From IMG/VR virus record IMGVR_UViG_3300049846_001597, positions 1 through 64,000 of that record: a stretch of 64,000 nucleotides of DNA. One strand, 5' to 3'. Origin of the DNA: a virus. Shown in pieces: positions 38,388 through 47,621 of the stretch. The stretch's first letter is position 1; each line of letters begins with the position of its first letter. The position numbers and the translations under genes are program-made. The notes below the pieces were generated by a model. The model made no database searches. It was not told the DNA's origin and saw only the letters and a program-made list of their open reading frames with translations.

Positions 38388-40477
38388 CGGCTGCGCGCCC
38401 CGTTCGCGCGCACGACGCCCCGGCGACCGTCGCGGGTGCGGAAATAGATGTCACGCCCGCTGCGATTGGCGCGCGCCTGCATATCGCGTTCTTCGCGGCT
38501 GCCTGCCCATGCATCGGCATTGACCGGCACCTCAACCGGGTAGCCCTCAACCGCGCCTTGCTCTTGTGCGTCGCCGTGACGAACGAAGGCCCAATGCGGT
38601 TCCGATGATTGCGCATCGAAACGGAAGAAATCGCCGGTTTGCGGAACCTGTACTTCACGACCGTCTTGCGGCGCATCCGCCAAAATCGCCCAATTGGCTT
38701 GCGTGTATGGACGCAGCGCCGTGCGTTCGACCTCTGACCAGCGGCGACCTTGCGCATCAACGCCGCGCTGAAGCGAGCCCGCTTCGTAGATGAACTGACG
38801 ACGCGCGGAAGATAGCGCGCGCGAACCGAGGAGGGCGGCGCGTGATTTACGCAAGAAATTGATCGCAGACTCCAGCGTCCATTGGCCGGAAACGATGCCG
38901 CGCAAAGCCGCCTGACGTTCGCCTTCTGAGATCGGCTGCAAGCCTTGCAGTGCTTGCAGCAACAGCGGCCACGTATTAGATTGAATGTCTTCCAGTAGCG
39001 CTTGGCGGCCCGTTGAGCCAGCAAGGCGCGCCAAATCTGTGTTCATGTTATCCGGCAGGATAGTGCCGTTTTCGCTATTACGGGCGAGCGACATAAAAGC
39101 CGCCTCAAGCGAGTCAAGGCTGTAAAGCGCCTGTTCACGCTGATCTTCCGCCGCGAAATTTCGTTCGTAAATTTGAATTTCACCCGGCGTCGGCTCCGCG
39201 TACCCAGGCGACTGACCGGCGCGGGCGCGCTGCCCTTCCCGATTGCGGTAGTTCTCATCGAGGCGCTGCGCGTAGGTCAGCGTCATCTGCTCAAGCGCAT
39301 CGAGTTCGCTGTCTTGGATGCCGTCGCGACCAAGGTTTTGCAGCATCGGCATGATGTCATCGGCGAGCAGCGGTTGACCGTTGGTGTCATAAGCATACGG
39401 CGTGTTTTGCAGCCAATGCATCGCCACCGGCAGACGCTGCTGCTCGGGGATGCGACGCAACGCCGTCACCATCTGTTGCGAGAACTGTAAGCGCGCGCCG
39501 AAAAGATCGACAGCGGTGGCGCGCTCATCGTCCATCAGCGCCGAGATGCGCTCTAGGCCATCCAGGTCGCCCATCGACATGGCTTCCTCGCGCAATCCAG
39601 CGAGGATGCTCATGTTTTGAGTGAGCTGCGGCGGAGCCGCCTGCATGATAGCTTGCTCTAAACCTTGGAAGCCACCATCAGCAGGCGGGCCGGTGGGTGC
39701 GGGTGCGGCTGCGGCGGCAGGCGTCGGCCCGCCTGTAATGGGGCCGGTCGGCGCGACGGCTTGCGCTTCCAGGGGTCGAGCGTTGTCCAGCAGTATGCGC
39801 GCAGCATCGTCGCCGTTATATGTGCTTGGGCCAGCTTCTGGCTCATAAGGGTTTGCATACGGCGTGGGGTCGGGCTGAGCGGCGCCCGGTGACGCCGTGT
39901 TCACGCCGGAGCGCGCCCGCAAAGCCGCCGCAGAGGGCGTGTCAAAGACCATGCCGTCGCCGCGTGCGCCGCCCGGCTGGTAAGCCTCATTGAACTGCAT
40001 TAGCCCGAGGCGCTCCGTCCATGACGGCGCAAGCGGCGTCTGCTGAATATCGGTTTGCGGCGGCGGCGCAGTCACGACTTGCGGCTGCGCCGAGGGTTGC
40101 GGTTGCTGCGGCAAGCCGGGGCCACCCGGTTGGCCGGGTGCGATTTGCATCTCGGGGCCAGAGTAGGGCGTGGCCGGGACTTGCGGCAGCTGCGGGGCCT
40201 GCGGGGCAGGCGCCGTCTTCAGCAACGCATTGCGCTCATTATCCGCGCGCCAGTCATAGCGGTTCGGCAGGAACACATTCTGGCGCGCCCAGGCATAATG
40301 ATCGGGCTCGTTGACGTCCAAGAAGCTGTTGAGGCTGTCTTCCAGTTGACGCGGGTCGCGCGAAGCGAGCGCGTTGCGCATGCTGCGCATGGCGCGACCC
40401 TGGTTGGCGCGTCGTTGACGCCGCTCGCCGTGGTCGTAACCTTCGCGGAAGGCGCGGCCATAATCATAGACTGCCAT
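38384..40477 (-). CDS. Large internal virion (ejection) protein
   Basis: 697 residues. It begins AVYDYGRAFREGYDHGERRQ, has a long Pro/Gln-rich stretch (PAPQAPQLPQVPATPYSGPE) around residues 90-260, then helical domain. Its size, composition and place fit the largest P22-type ejection protein (gp16/gp20 position), though no clear homology is visible. TAATG overlap with the upstream gene. Confidence 0.7.
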   Translation of the reverse strand: MAVYDYGRAFREGYDHGERRQRRANQGRAMRSMRNALASRDPRQLEDSLNSFLDVNEPDHYAWARQNVFLPNRYDWRADNERNALLKTAPAPQAPQLPQVPATPYSGPEMQIAPGQPGGPGLPQQPQPSAQPQVVTAPPPQTDIQQTPLAPSWTERLGLMQFNEAYQPGGARGDGMVFDTPSAAALRARSGVNTASPGAAQPDPTPYANPYEPEAGPSTYNGDDAARILLDNARPLEAQAVAPTGPITGGPTPAAAAAPAPTGPPADGGFQGLEQAIMQAAPPQLTQNMSILAGLREEAMSMGDLDGLERISALMDDERATAVDLFGARLQFSQQMVTALRRIPEQQRLPVAMHWLQNTPYAYDTNGQPLLADDIMPMLQNLGRDGIQDSELDALEQMTLTYAQRLDENYRNREGQRARAGQSPGYAEPTPGEIQIYERNFAAEDQREQALYSLDSLEAAFMSLARNSENGTILPDNMNTDLARLAGSTGRQALLEDIQSNTWPLLLQALQGLQPISEGERQAALRGIVSGQWTLESAINFLRKSRAALLGSRALSSARRQFIYEAGSLQRGVDAQGRRWSEVERTALRPYTQANWAILADAPQDGREVQVPQTGDFFRFDAQSSEPHWAFVRHGDAQEQGAVEGYPVEVPVNADAWAGSREERDMQARANRSGRDIYFRTRDGRRGVVRANGARSR

Positions 40478-41250
40478 TAGATGCGCCCAGGTTTAGGCGT
40501 GACGCCCTTGGTGGACGTGACGGTTTGCGTGGGGCCGCCGCCAAAGAAGTTGCCGACCGCCTTGCGGGTGTTATTCCAATTGAAGCCGCCATTGGCGATC
40601 TTGGCGCTGATGCCGCCCAGCGCATTCGAGATCGCCATGCCGCCAGTGGCGGCGGCGTCCTGCAAGCCTTGGCCGCGTTGCAGCGCAATTTGACTAAGCG
40701 CGTTGCCCTGATTGGCGAAAGCATTGGCGGCCTGACTACCGACACCCATTGCCGCGTTAGCGATGCCGGTGCGTGCGGCGTCGCCGCGATCCACGTAGCC
40801 CTTGAGGCCAGTCAGGTGCGCTTCACGGCCAGCCATCGCCAACTCGTAACCTTGTTGGCCCGCCGCGCGCAGCGCCTTGCCTGAATTGATTGCGCCGCCT
40901 TTGCCAAGTGCGGCGTTGGTGGAAACCAGCGCGTTGTGCGCTTTGGCCGTGTTGTAGTCGGCTTCGTTCTTGTAGAAGGAGCCGTTGTAAGCCGTATTGT
41001 ACGCGCCCGCTTGCGAGGGATCGATGCCGAGCGCGCCACGCACCAAATTGTTGGGCGTGGTGCTATCGTTCACCATCGGCTGCATTTGCGCGGTGGCGCG
41101 GTCGTAGCCGAGATTGAGTTGTTCGATTTGCTTGTCGGTGGCGTACTTCTGCGCATCCGCCGCCATTGCAGCAGAGTCTTTGACGGCGTTGGCTTGGGTC
41201 TTGGCGTTAGCCGCGCCGAAGATGCCCTGGATTACGTCCCCGATGCACAT
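40477..41250 (-). CDS. Ejection-type internal virion protein (gp7-like position)
   Basis: 257 residues, Ala/Gly/Asn/Gln-rich helical protein (AANAKTQANAVKDSAAMAAD) beginning MCIGDVIQGIFGAANA, a start I recognise from internal virion proteins of podoviruses. It overlaps the end of the gp13-like gene by 44 bases. Likely ejected with DNA. Confidence 0.7.
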   Translation of the reverse strand: MCIGDVIQGIFGAANAKTQANAVKDSAAMAADAQKYATDKQIEQLNLGYDRATAQMQPMVNDSTTPNNLVRGALGIDPSQAGAYNTAYNGSFYKNEADYNTAKAHNALVSTNAALGKGGAINSGKALRAAGQQGYELAMAGREAHLTGLKGYVDRGDAARTGIANAAMGVGSQAANAFANQGNALSQIALQRGQGLQDAAATGGMAISNALGGISAKIANGGFNWNNTRKAVGNFFGGGPTQTVTSTKGVTPKPGRI

Positions 41251-41695
41251 AAGAAAACAGTCTAAAGGGGTGGCCGTTTATGCTGGCTTCGCCTAGCCAG
41301 CTGAAGCCGCAGGCCTCAATAAAGCGATGATGCATGACGTTACGCTTGTCGGAGGCATTGAGCAGGCAACCCCATTTGCACCCCCACGCACGCACCCAAC
41401 GCGGCACATGCTTGAGGGTGAAGTAGCGGGCGCGGCTGACATCATCCGCGCAGAGCATCCAGGGACTTGCGCCGTAAGCGGTTTGCTTCGCGCCAAGAAT
41501 GGCCAGCACCCGGCCCGTGGCCACTTCAACCATTGCGCGCGCGTCGCCGGGTTTGGCGAGGTCATCGGTCAGGCGCGCGTAGATGTCGCTCGCGCCAGCC
41601 GCTTCTGCTTCGCGCGCATCTTCAGGCCGCAGCCGCAAAAGCAGATTGACGACATCTTCTTGGTTGGCGCGCCGGAAGGTGAACTTAGCCGCCAA
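41207..41695 (-). CDS. GNAT-like T7 gp13-type protein
   Basis: 162 residues with an acetyltransferase-like fold: ATGRVLAILGAKQTAYGASP, LKHVPRWVRAWGCKWGCLLN and HHRFIEACGFSWLGEASING. The pattern matches the T7 gp13/DUF2833 family of virion assembly proteins that keep a GNAT scaffold. It precedes the ejection proteins, as in T7 and P22-like relatives. Catalysis is not implied. Confidence 0.75.
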   Translation of the reverse strand: MAAKFTFRRANQEDVVNLLLRLRPEDAREAEAAGASDIYARLTDDLAKPGDARAMVEVATGRVLAILGAKQTAYGASPWMLCADDVSRARYFTLKHVPRWVRAWGCKWGCLLNASDKRNVMHHRFIEACGFSWLGEASINGHPFRLFSYVHRGRNPGHLRRG

Positions 41696-42194
41696 GCTGC
41701 TGGAGCTGCTGCTGGAGCTGCTGGATCATCATGTCGATTTGCTGGGCGCGCGGATCGTCTTCTGGCAGAGATTGGCGCATCTGCGTCAAACGCTCTAGTT
41801 GCTCCATGAGCTGCATCGGGCGTTGCATGACGGTCTGCTGAGGGCGCTGCTCGCGCAAGGCGCGCTCAATCGCCACGCGCAGAGCGCGTGCGCCGCCGCG
41901 TGCGCCGCCTGCGAGCGTACCACCCGCCACACCTAAGACGCCACCCGTCGCGCCGCCCGCGATGGCGTTGCCCATCGTGTCGGTTTCGGAGCCGCCGTTC
42001 ATGGCGTTGACATCAGAGTAGCCCGCGCCCATCGCTGCGCCTAAGCCGACGCCGCCTGCGGCTAAGCCGCGCCCGTTGCGACCCATGAACTCTTCTGCGC
42101 CGCCGCGCACGCCGCGCGTGGTTTGTTCACCAATATCGCCCATTGCTTCACGCAGGAAGCGCAGGAACGTTGAGGATGGAACTGTATCAGCCAT
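41685..42194 (-). CDS. Virion-associated protein with shared N-terminal helix
   Basis: 169 residues. STFLRFLREAMGDIGE near the start fits the shared leucine/arginine helix. The centre is glycine-rich (GAMGAGYSDVNAMNGG, GGATGGVLGVAGGTLAGGA) and the C-terminus a glutamine-rich helix (IDMMIQQLQQQLQQLGG). TAATG overlap with the gene upstream. Likely a virion or ejection component. Confidence 0.62.
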   Translation of the reverse strand: MADTVPSSTFLRFLREAMGDIGEQTTRGVRGGAEEFMGRNGRGLAAGGVGLGAAMGAGYSDVNAMNGGSETDTMGNAIAGGATGGVLGVAGGTLAGGARGGARALRVAIERALREQRPQQTVMQRPMQLMEQLERLTQMRQSLPEDDPRAQQIDMMIQQLQQQLQQLGG

Positions 42195-43759
42195 TAGGCA
42201 CCCATTTCACGCATGATAGCGCCACGACGCGCCTCGCGGTCTGCAACCGTTGAAATCGCTGCGCCGACCCCGCCCGTTACGAGATAGGGGAGGACAATCG
42301 AGAGGGCGTCAGGCTTCCGCGCCTTTTTGCCTAACCCCGCCTCGCGCAGCGCCGCGTAGACGGTTTGCTCGATGCTGTTGTCGGTTGAGTCGCGGAAGGA
42401 TGGGTCGCGGCGCAATTCAGCAATCAGACGCCGCGCGTCGGTCATGCCGCCAGCAATCAGACGCCGCGCTTGATTTTTGGTTGAGAGCTTGTTTCCGCGC
42501 CACGGGCGCTGCGCAAACAGACGCACGCGATCTGGCGTGACATTCCATAGCTTCGCAAGGATGGCCACCGCAGGTTCGCCCGCCGCAACAGCGCGGTCAG
42601 CGTACTTAAGCAGCCGATCCAACTGGACGCCGATAATATTTGCGCCTTCACCCTCATCGTCTCGCAACGATGCTGAGATGTCGGCGCGCTTCGGGTAGAA
42701 GCCGCGCTCGTTCATTGTCGTGGCTTCGTTGACAATATCGGCTTCGTTATACTGCCCGCGTGTTAGCTTGAAGACTTTTTTGACCCCAATCGCCTCGCCA
42801 AGTTGCGCCCGCTCAGCCCGATCTTGCGCTCGCCCTTGTGCGCGCGCGTAACGCTGTTGCGCGGCCTCCGAGTGAGAGGCGCGCTTGGCTTCGATACGCG
42901 CAAGTCTGGCGCGCGCGGCTTCCAGCGCCGCCGCATCGGACGGCGGTCGGTTGTCAAATGCAGGACTTCTGGGTCGATCTGGGATCGGGATGCCCAAGCG
43001 CTTGCGCGCATACGTCATCGCACCTTTTAGCGCCTCCATCGTCGGAAGCTCGGTGGCGTTGAGCACCTGCTCCATTGTATAAACAGGCCGCCCATCGGGG
43101 TGGCGGGCGCTATACATGATGATCGCGCGCGCTTTGTTGGCCTTACCTTTCAGCGAAGGATAGCGGTCGAGTAAGACCTTAAAGTCTTCGGGATTGGAGG
43201 GTAGCGGCTCCGCCTGTCGCCCAAGGCCAGCCGCACGCCGCATGCGGCGCGGATCAAACGCAGCGCCGCCAAACAGCACGGAGCCCGCCGAATCTTCATC
43301 GAGGTCTTGGCGCGCAGAGTAGGGGCCAAGATACTCATCGAACATCTCGTCCGATCCGCGCTGGCCTGACTCAAGCACGTCCGCCATGCGAACGGGCGGC
43401 AAACCCTTGAGGGTGTTGACGTCATCCAGCATGCGGCTGGTGTGCTGCGCGAGCGGGCGCGTGGCGTCAGCGACCCGCCGCTGGACGCGCGACATCGATT
43501 GTGCTTCCGGGTCACGGATGTGCATCGCAGGCGAGCGGATGTCAGCTGGCAACGAAGGGCGCAGCGCATTGCGGGCGAGACGCGACAAAACTTGCCGCGC
43601 GCCATAGCCGCCCATCGCTCCGATCATTGCGCCGCCAAGCGCGCCGCTTGCATCGTTCTCGCCAAGCGCGACGCCACCGGTTGCGCCAGCGAGGCCGCCA
43701 AGAAGAGGAAACGCCGCCTCATCGATTGCGCGGAGGAGCGCGGAACGCAGCGGGTTCAT
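42194..43759 (-). CDS. Virion-associated protein with shared N-terminal helix
   Basis: 521 residues. MNPLRSALLRAIDEA is the shared helix, followed by a glycine-rich hydrophobic stretch (LLGGLAGATGGVALGE) like the neighbours. Then a helical, arginine-rich body (ARARLARIEAKRASHSEAAQ) and a final hydrophobic LPYLVTGGVGAAISTV. ATGA overlap with the following gene. Probably an ejection or cargo protein. Confidence 0.62.
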   Translation of the reverse strand: MNPLRSALLRAIDEAAFPLLGGLAGATGGVALGENDASGALGGAMIGAMGGYGARQVLSRLARNALRPSLPADIRSPAMHIRDPEAQSMSRVQRRVADATRPLAQHTSRMLDDVNTLKGLPPVRMADVLESGQRGSDEMFDEYLGPYSARQDLDEDSAGSVLFGGAAFDPRRMRRAAGLGRQAEPLPSNPEDFKVLLDRYPSLKGKANKARAIIMYSARHPDGRPVYTMEQVLNATELPTMEALKGAMTYARKRLGIPIPDRPRSPAFDNRPPSDAAALEAARARLARIEAKRASHSEAAQQRYARAQGRAQDRAERAQLGEAIGVKKVFKLTRGQYNEADIVNEATTMNERGFYPKRADISASLRDDEGEGANIIGVQLDRLLKYADRAVAAGEPAVAILAKLWNVTPDRVRLFAQRPWRGNKLSTKNQARRLIAGGMTDARRLIAELRRDPSFRDSTDNSIEQTVYAALREAGLGKKARKPDALSIVLPYLVTGGVGAAISTVADREARRGAIMREMGA

Positions 43760-44355
43760 TGGCGACCTCCACGATTCCGCATCTGCCGCAGCATCGCTTC
43801 CGCGATGAGGCGGGTTTCCTCTTCACCAAGCCGCTCAGCGCGCGCAATACGACGACGAACATCAGCGTGATGCGGCGCACGCTCCATGCGCTCAAGAGTG
43901 CGGGCGGCATTAAAGCTGTCGCCTTTGCCGATGGCCCACGCCGCCTCCGCGCGCGCCGCCTCTTCGCGTAAGCCGATGCGGCGCAAATGGCGGATGTATT
44001 TCTGAAAAGCTTTGACGCTCTCTTTTGCACCCATGCGCAAAAACGAGCTGCGACCAGCCGCCATCCCGCTTAGCGCGCCCAAGGCGGCGGCCCCGCCCAC
44101 TGTCGCGCCAGCAAAATTGCGGAAGCCTTCATGCTCGCCCTCAGTCAAATCATAATCAGACAAAGCGCTAACGCCGCCTGCGATGGCGTAGGGGTAAAGC
44201 CCAACGGGCAATCCGAGCATGCCTCCAACTTGTGCGCCGCCCGCGAGCGCGCCTTCGGCCCGGTCTAGCGCGCCAGACGCCGTGCGTTGCACGCCGCGCA
44301 TGGCGGCGCGGGCGCCGTCTTGCAACGCCAATTGGAGGGCGGCCCGCAGACTCAT
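43756..44355 (-). CDS. Virion-associated protein with shared N-terminal helix
   Basis: 199 residues beginning MSLRAALQLALQDG, the clearest case of the motif. Glycine-rich membrane-like segments follow (GGMLGLPVGLYPYAIAGGVS, FAGATVGGAAALGALSGMAA), then a basic helical tail. It overlaps the gp4-like gene by four bases. Probably packaged and ejected. Confidence 0.64.
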   Translation of the reverse strand: MSLRAALQLALQDGARAAMRGVQRTASGALDRAEGALAGGAQVGGMLGLPVGLYPYAIAGGVSALSDYDLTEGEHEGFRNFAGATVGGAAALGALSGMAAGRSSFLRMGAKESVKAFQKYIRHLRRIGLREEAARAEAAWAIGKGDSFNAARTLERMERAPHHADVRRRIARAERLGEEETRLIAEAMLRQMRNRGGRQ

Positions 44356-45029
44356 CGCATCACATTCAAATCGACGTCGCCCCAGCGGTCGAAGCCCATG
44401 ACTTGCTCGTAGAGGGTTTGGGCGCGCTCACGGATGCGCTGGCTGTTGGTGTCGATCAGCTGATAATCTTCACACAGACGCGCCGCGAGGCAGATGACAA
44501 TCGCCTCAGCAAACTCCTCAGGGACGTCGATCTCGTCGTTGCCGGAATCGACAGTCTCGATCACCCGCTCGTAGCCAACTTTGAGCGTGTAGGTTCCGCT
44601 GCTAAAGGAGGGGATGGGCCACAGTGTTACTGTTGTTGAGGTGCGCTGCTTGTCGAGCACGTAAGCGACAGGTTGGCCGGTATTGGCTTTGAAGATAAAC
44701 CGATCCCAATCCTGACGATCCCATTCGGTGAGCGGCAGCCGCTCCTCGCCATCCTCCAGCCAGCGCACATTGTAGACGAGGCGCGGGCGCGGGTTGAGCG
44801 TGTAGGTCTGCGTCCCAGAGACAAGCGTCACCGTTTGCTCGGCGCGCGTCCACAGATTGGGGCCTTCCGTTGACCACGACTTCAACATCTCGTTGAAGAC
44901 ATCGAGGCCGTTGCTCAGCTCATCAGCTGACGCCTCAAAACCTTGGCCGAGGACGCCAAGCTTCTGCAACGCGCGCGACACGTAATGGGCGGCGGTTTTT
45001 TGATAATCGATGACGCCAGAGAGGGCCAC
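44352..45029 (-). CDS. P22 gp4-like tail accessory protein
   Basis: 225 residues. KLGVLGQGFEASADELSNGL followed by LDVFNEMLKSWSTEGPNLW and FAEAIVICLAARLCEDYQL are typical of P22 gp4 and related head-to-tail connector proteins, which bind beneath the portal and start tail assembly. GTG 45029 is the start. It lies upstream of the ejection genes as in P22-like genomes. Confidence 0.85.
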   Translation of the reverse strand: MALSGVIDYQKTAAHYVSRALQKLGVLGQGFEASADELSNGLDVFNEMLKSWSTEGPNLWTRAEQTVTLVSGTQTYTLNPRPRLVYNVRWLEDGEERLPLTEWDRQDWDRFIFKANTGQPVAYVLDKQRTSTTVTLWPIPSFSSGTYTLKVGYERVIETVDSGNDEIDVPEEFAEAIVICLAARLCEDYQLIDTNSQRIRERAQTLYEQVMGFDRWGDVDLNVMR

Positions 45030-45032
45030 GGC

Positions 45033-45242
45033 TTACATGCCTCCCTTGCCGCCAAAGAGGCCCTTGGGGTTCATAAAAGCGTTCTGCGTCACGCCGGTCG
45101 TTGGGCCGCGCGGATTGGCGCTGGGCGGCTTGATTGCGCCCCCGCCATTACGGCGCTTGCCGCCTTGCGACGGCGCGCCAAACATCTCCGGGTTCTGCAT
45201 CCAGAATTGGCGCAGCAGGTGAGGCGGCCACTGATACATCAT
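45033..45242 (-). CDS. Small hypothetical virion-region protein
   Basis: 69 residues, MMYQWPPHLLRQFWMQNPEM, then Gly/Pro/Asn-rich (GGKRRNGGGAIKPPSANPRG). Low complexity suggests a flexible linker or tail protein. ATGA overlap with the gene upstream. Function unknown. Confidence 0.6.
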   Translation of the reverse strand: MMYQWPPHLLRQFWMQNPEMFGAPSQGGKRRNGGGAIKPPSANPRGPTTGVTQNAFMNPKGLFGGKGGM

Positions 45243-45781
45243 GGACGCTCATCCCATTCATCGGGGTGGTCGTTGCCGGAGTAGCCAACGTAGTCGGTGT
45301 TCAGTCTGCTGATGATGTCGCGCATGCGTTGTTCGCGCGCGTGCTGGCGGCGGAAGTTGTCGAAGCGCATGCGCCACGTTGAGCGCGAGAAATTCGGCGC
45401 ATCGTCGGAGAGATGCTCGGTCACCGCCTCGTTGCCGCTATTGGCGACGGACAGCTCCGTCATAAGCGCCTCAAGCAAACGGCGTTGCTCGCGGACGGCG
45501 CGGCGCTGTTCGCGCAACGGATCATTGCGCTGTCGCGCATACTCAAGCGCGGCGGTTTGGCCTAAAACCGTCCCGCCAAGAGCAACCGCGAGCGTCGGGC
45601 GGATGTCGCGCTCGAAACTATAGACGCCTCGCTCGCGCTCCATATCGGCAACCGCACGGGCGCGATCTCTTTCGGTGATGTGTCTGCGCCAGCCGCGCCC
45701 GAAAGCGCCTCGGCCATAAGCGCGACGCGGCATATTAGAAAGCGCGTTGTCGGCGGCGGAGCGAAGCAGGCGGCCAATCAC
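45239..45781 (-). CDS. Arginine-rich hypothetical virion-region protein
   Basis: 180 residues beginning MIGRLLRSAADNALSNMP, a weaker form of the shared helix. A helical region rich in Arg/Glu follows (ERDRARAVADMERERGVYSF), then REQRRAVREQRRLLEALM. GTG 45781 overlaps the upstream TGA. Function unknown. Confidence 0.6.
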   Translation of the reverse strand: MIGRLLRSAADNALSNMPRRAYGRGAFGRGWRRHITERDRARAVADMERERGVYSFERDIRPTLAVALGGTVLGQTAALEYARQRNDPLREQRRAVREQRRLLEALMTELSVANSGNEAVTEHLSDDAPNFSRSTWRMRFDNFRRQHAREQRMRDIISRLNTDYVGYSGNDHPDEWDERP

Positions 45782-46008
45782 AGGTCGTCTCCGGTGATCG
45801 GGTCGTTATCGTCAGTGAAGGTGTAGTTGGTGTTGTCGAGACGCACGTTCTTGACCGGCGCGCCCTCGGCTGGGTTTACATAAGGCGTCGTCAAATAGAC
45901 AAGCGGCGGGTCATAGCACTGGCGGCACACAAACAATTGCGTCCACTCAATGCGGCAGTCGTCGTGCTTTACGGTGAACCCGCAGCGGTCGCAGATCGCC
46001 TTTACCAT
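45778..46008 (-). CDS. Conserved small zinc-finger phage protein
   Basis: 76 residues. CDRCGFTVKHDDCRIEWTQL and FVCRQCYDPP form a treble-clef-like zinc site. I recognise this family from the virion gene region of many phages. Function unknown; probably structural or assembly-related. Confidence 0.75.
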   Translation of the reverse strand: MVKAICDRCGFTVKHDDCRIEWTQLFVCRQCYDPPLVYLTTPYVNPAEGAPVKNVRLDNTNYTFTDDNDPITGDDL

Positions 46009-46058
46009 CGCATCAGTGTAGGCGAGAGCAGCTTTCTGCTGCCCTCAAACCCACCGGG

Positions 46059-46781
46059 TTAGCGTTCAAACAGGATTTCGAGGAAATCCACAGAAAGCGT
46101 GCGGGCGTTGGCGTCACCAGCCTGCACCGCGATGGTGACGGCAAGTTCTTCATCGTCAACAATATTGGTGGTGGAGGTGATGTCTGTACCAACCGGCACG
46201 CCATCAAGCATCGCGGTAAGCGTGCTCTTGCCGTCGAAGTACATTTCGGCAGTGACGTAAGTGTCATCGACCATCGAGCCCATCGTGATCGTGGATGCGG
46301 TCGAGTTCTTGGCCGCAGCCGCAACCAAAGTCGTCGCGCCATCAGCCTTGTAAAAGGCGATATAGTCGCTCGGAAGCGACTGCAGTGGCGAAGTGTCGGT
46401 GATTGCGAGGCCGATGATGACATCTGACTCGGTCGCGTTGGATACCTTGAAGCGGGCGCGTATCCAGAACTTCTTGGTGGCCGTGAACTTGAAACTCTCG
46501 ACGGTTGCGCCTGAGCCGCCAGCCCATTGCAGCGAGTTGACATCGTTGTCGGTTGACGTGTTGACGAGCGAGAGGATGCCGCCGTGACCCGCAGCAGCAG
46601 CAGCCTGAGTTGCGCCAGCTTGGGTTTCAGTGACAACCCAATCGCCTGAAGTGTAGCCGTGGAAGTCATCGAACCAGCGCACGTAACGCGTCGGGTCAGG
46701 TTGAGGGTAGAAGCGGCCCATGCCTGCGTTGCCGGAGGCATGGTCATTGATCCCGTTTGGATAACGGACAGGTGTCGTCAT
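46059..46781 (-). CDS. Putative virion surface (decoration-like) protein
   Basis: 240 residues with an all-beta, LamG/concanavalin-like composition: VRWFDDFHGYTSGDWVVTET, FKFTATKKFWIRARFKVSNA and YFDGKSTLTAMLDGVPVG. Similar proteins occur with capsid genes in tailed phages. GGAGTTCGCGCC precedes the ATG. Divergent from the forward island at 46922. Confidence 0.7.
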   Translation of the reverse strand: MTTPVRYPNGINDHASGNAGMGRFYPQPDPTRYVRWFDDFHGYTSGDWVVTETQAGATQAAAAAGHGGILSLVNTSTDNDVNSLQWAGGSGATVESFKFTATKKFWIRARFKVSNATESDVIIGLAITDTSPLQSLPSDYIAFYKADGATTLVAAAAKNSTASTITMGSMVDDTYVTAEMYFDGKSTLTAMLDGVPVGTDITSTTNIVDDEELAVTIAVQAGDANARTLSVDFLEILFER

Positions 46782-46867
46782 GGCGCGAACTCCATAGTGG
46801 TTCCCCGGAATGGGGCTTTCGCAAAAACGACACTCCGCTATCGATGTGAATAAATTGCTAAAGGGGC

Positions 46868-46895
46868 TTGCGTCTTCGTCTTCAATGTACTACAT
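46868..46895 (+). promoter_or_regulatory. GTANTAC-box promoter with perfect palindrome
   Basis: TTGCGT, 16 bp, CTACAT. The -10 lies in CAATGTACTACATTG (46883-46897), a perfect 15-bp inverted repeat. Drives the forward island at 46922. Confidence 0.7.
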
Positions 46896-46921
46896 TGAAC
46901 TTATCGAAGGAGACTGTCCTC

Positions 46922-47140
46922 ATGTTTGACGTACAAGTTATCAATCACGGCTCGCTCATCGGCTTCCTGCCGATGACCCAGGAGGCCAAGGATTGGATCG
47001 ATGAGAAGGTCGATCCTGACGCCCAATATCTGGGCCGCCAACTCATGGTCGAGCCGCGCTACGCGGGCGACATCGTGCTTGGCATGGCCGCCGATGGCCT
47101 GGAGATCGACGGCGATTTTGTCGGCGGAACGGGAGACTGA
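46922..47140 (+). CDS. Small hypothetical protein (forward island)
   Basis: 72 residues from ATG 46922 after GAAGGAGACTGTCCTC. FDVQVINHGSLIGFLPMTQE and AKDWIDEKVDPDAQYLG suggest a small alpha/beta protein of a kind seen in phage early regions. It is transcribed against the surrounding late genes. Function unknown. Confidence 0.72.
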   Translation: MFDVQVINHGSLIGFLPMTQEAKDWIDEKVDPDAQYLGRQLMVEPRYAGDIVLGMAADGLEIDGDFVGGTGD

Positions 47141-47143
47141 GCC

Positions 47144-47515
47144 GTGGCTGCGAAGAAGACCAAGAAGCGCGCGCAACCTCTGCTCATGGCGACCGCGCCG
47201 ACCCTGCGCCAGCAGCTGGAAGACTCGCTCGTCATCACCGAGCTGGCTCCCCGCGCTCTGAAGGCGAAAGTGGATCGCCTGGGTGACCTCAACGCCGAGA
47301 TCGCCCGCCTGACGGAGAAGGCTGACGAGCTGAAGGCGGAGCTGAAGGCGACGGGCCGCACCGAGATCGTCGGTAGCCGCTTCCGTGCTGTCATCAGCAC
47401 CCGCGAAAGCACCCGCCTCGATACCGCGATAGTGAAGGGCTTCCTCACCGTCGAGCAGATCATCGCGGCGTCGAAGACACAAACCTCAACCGCGATCAGC
47501 CTCTACGACCGCTAG
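47144..47515 (+). CDS. Coiled-coil phage protein (forward island)
   Basis: 123 residues from GTG 47144. A basic start (AAKKTKKRAQ) is followed by a coiled coil (LGDLNAEIARLTEKADELKA) and a C-terminal strand region (TEIVGSRFRAVISTRESTRL). I recognise the layout from small phage proteins with unknown function. Followed by a terminator. Confidence 0.72.
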   Translation: MAAKKTKKRAQPLLMATAPTLRQQLEDSLVITELAPRALKAKVDRLGDLNAEIARLTEKADELKAELKATGRTEIVGSRFRAVISTRESTRLDTAIVKGFLTVEQIIAASKTQTSTAISLYDR

Positions 47516-47537
47516 AAAGAGAAGGAGAAACGCAAAA

Positions 47538-47559
47538 GGCCCCGGAGTGATCCGGGGCC
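47538..47559. terminator. Bidirectional terminator between convergent genes
   Basis: GGCCCCGGA-GTGA-TCCGGGGCC with a short T-run on both sides. It separates the forward island from the reverse outer-membrane gene. Confidence 0.72.
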
Positions 47560-47621
47560 TTCCGTTATCGCCACGCCCGAGACTTAAGGTTTGAGCATGG
47601 GTGAGGGGTGGCGAAATTGCG

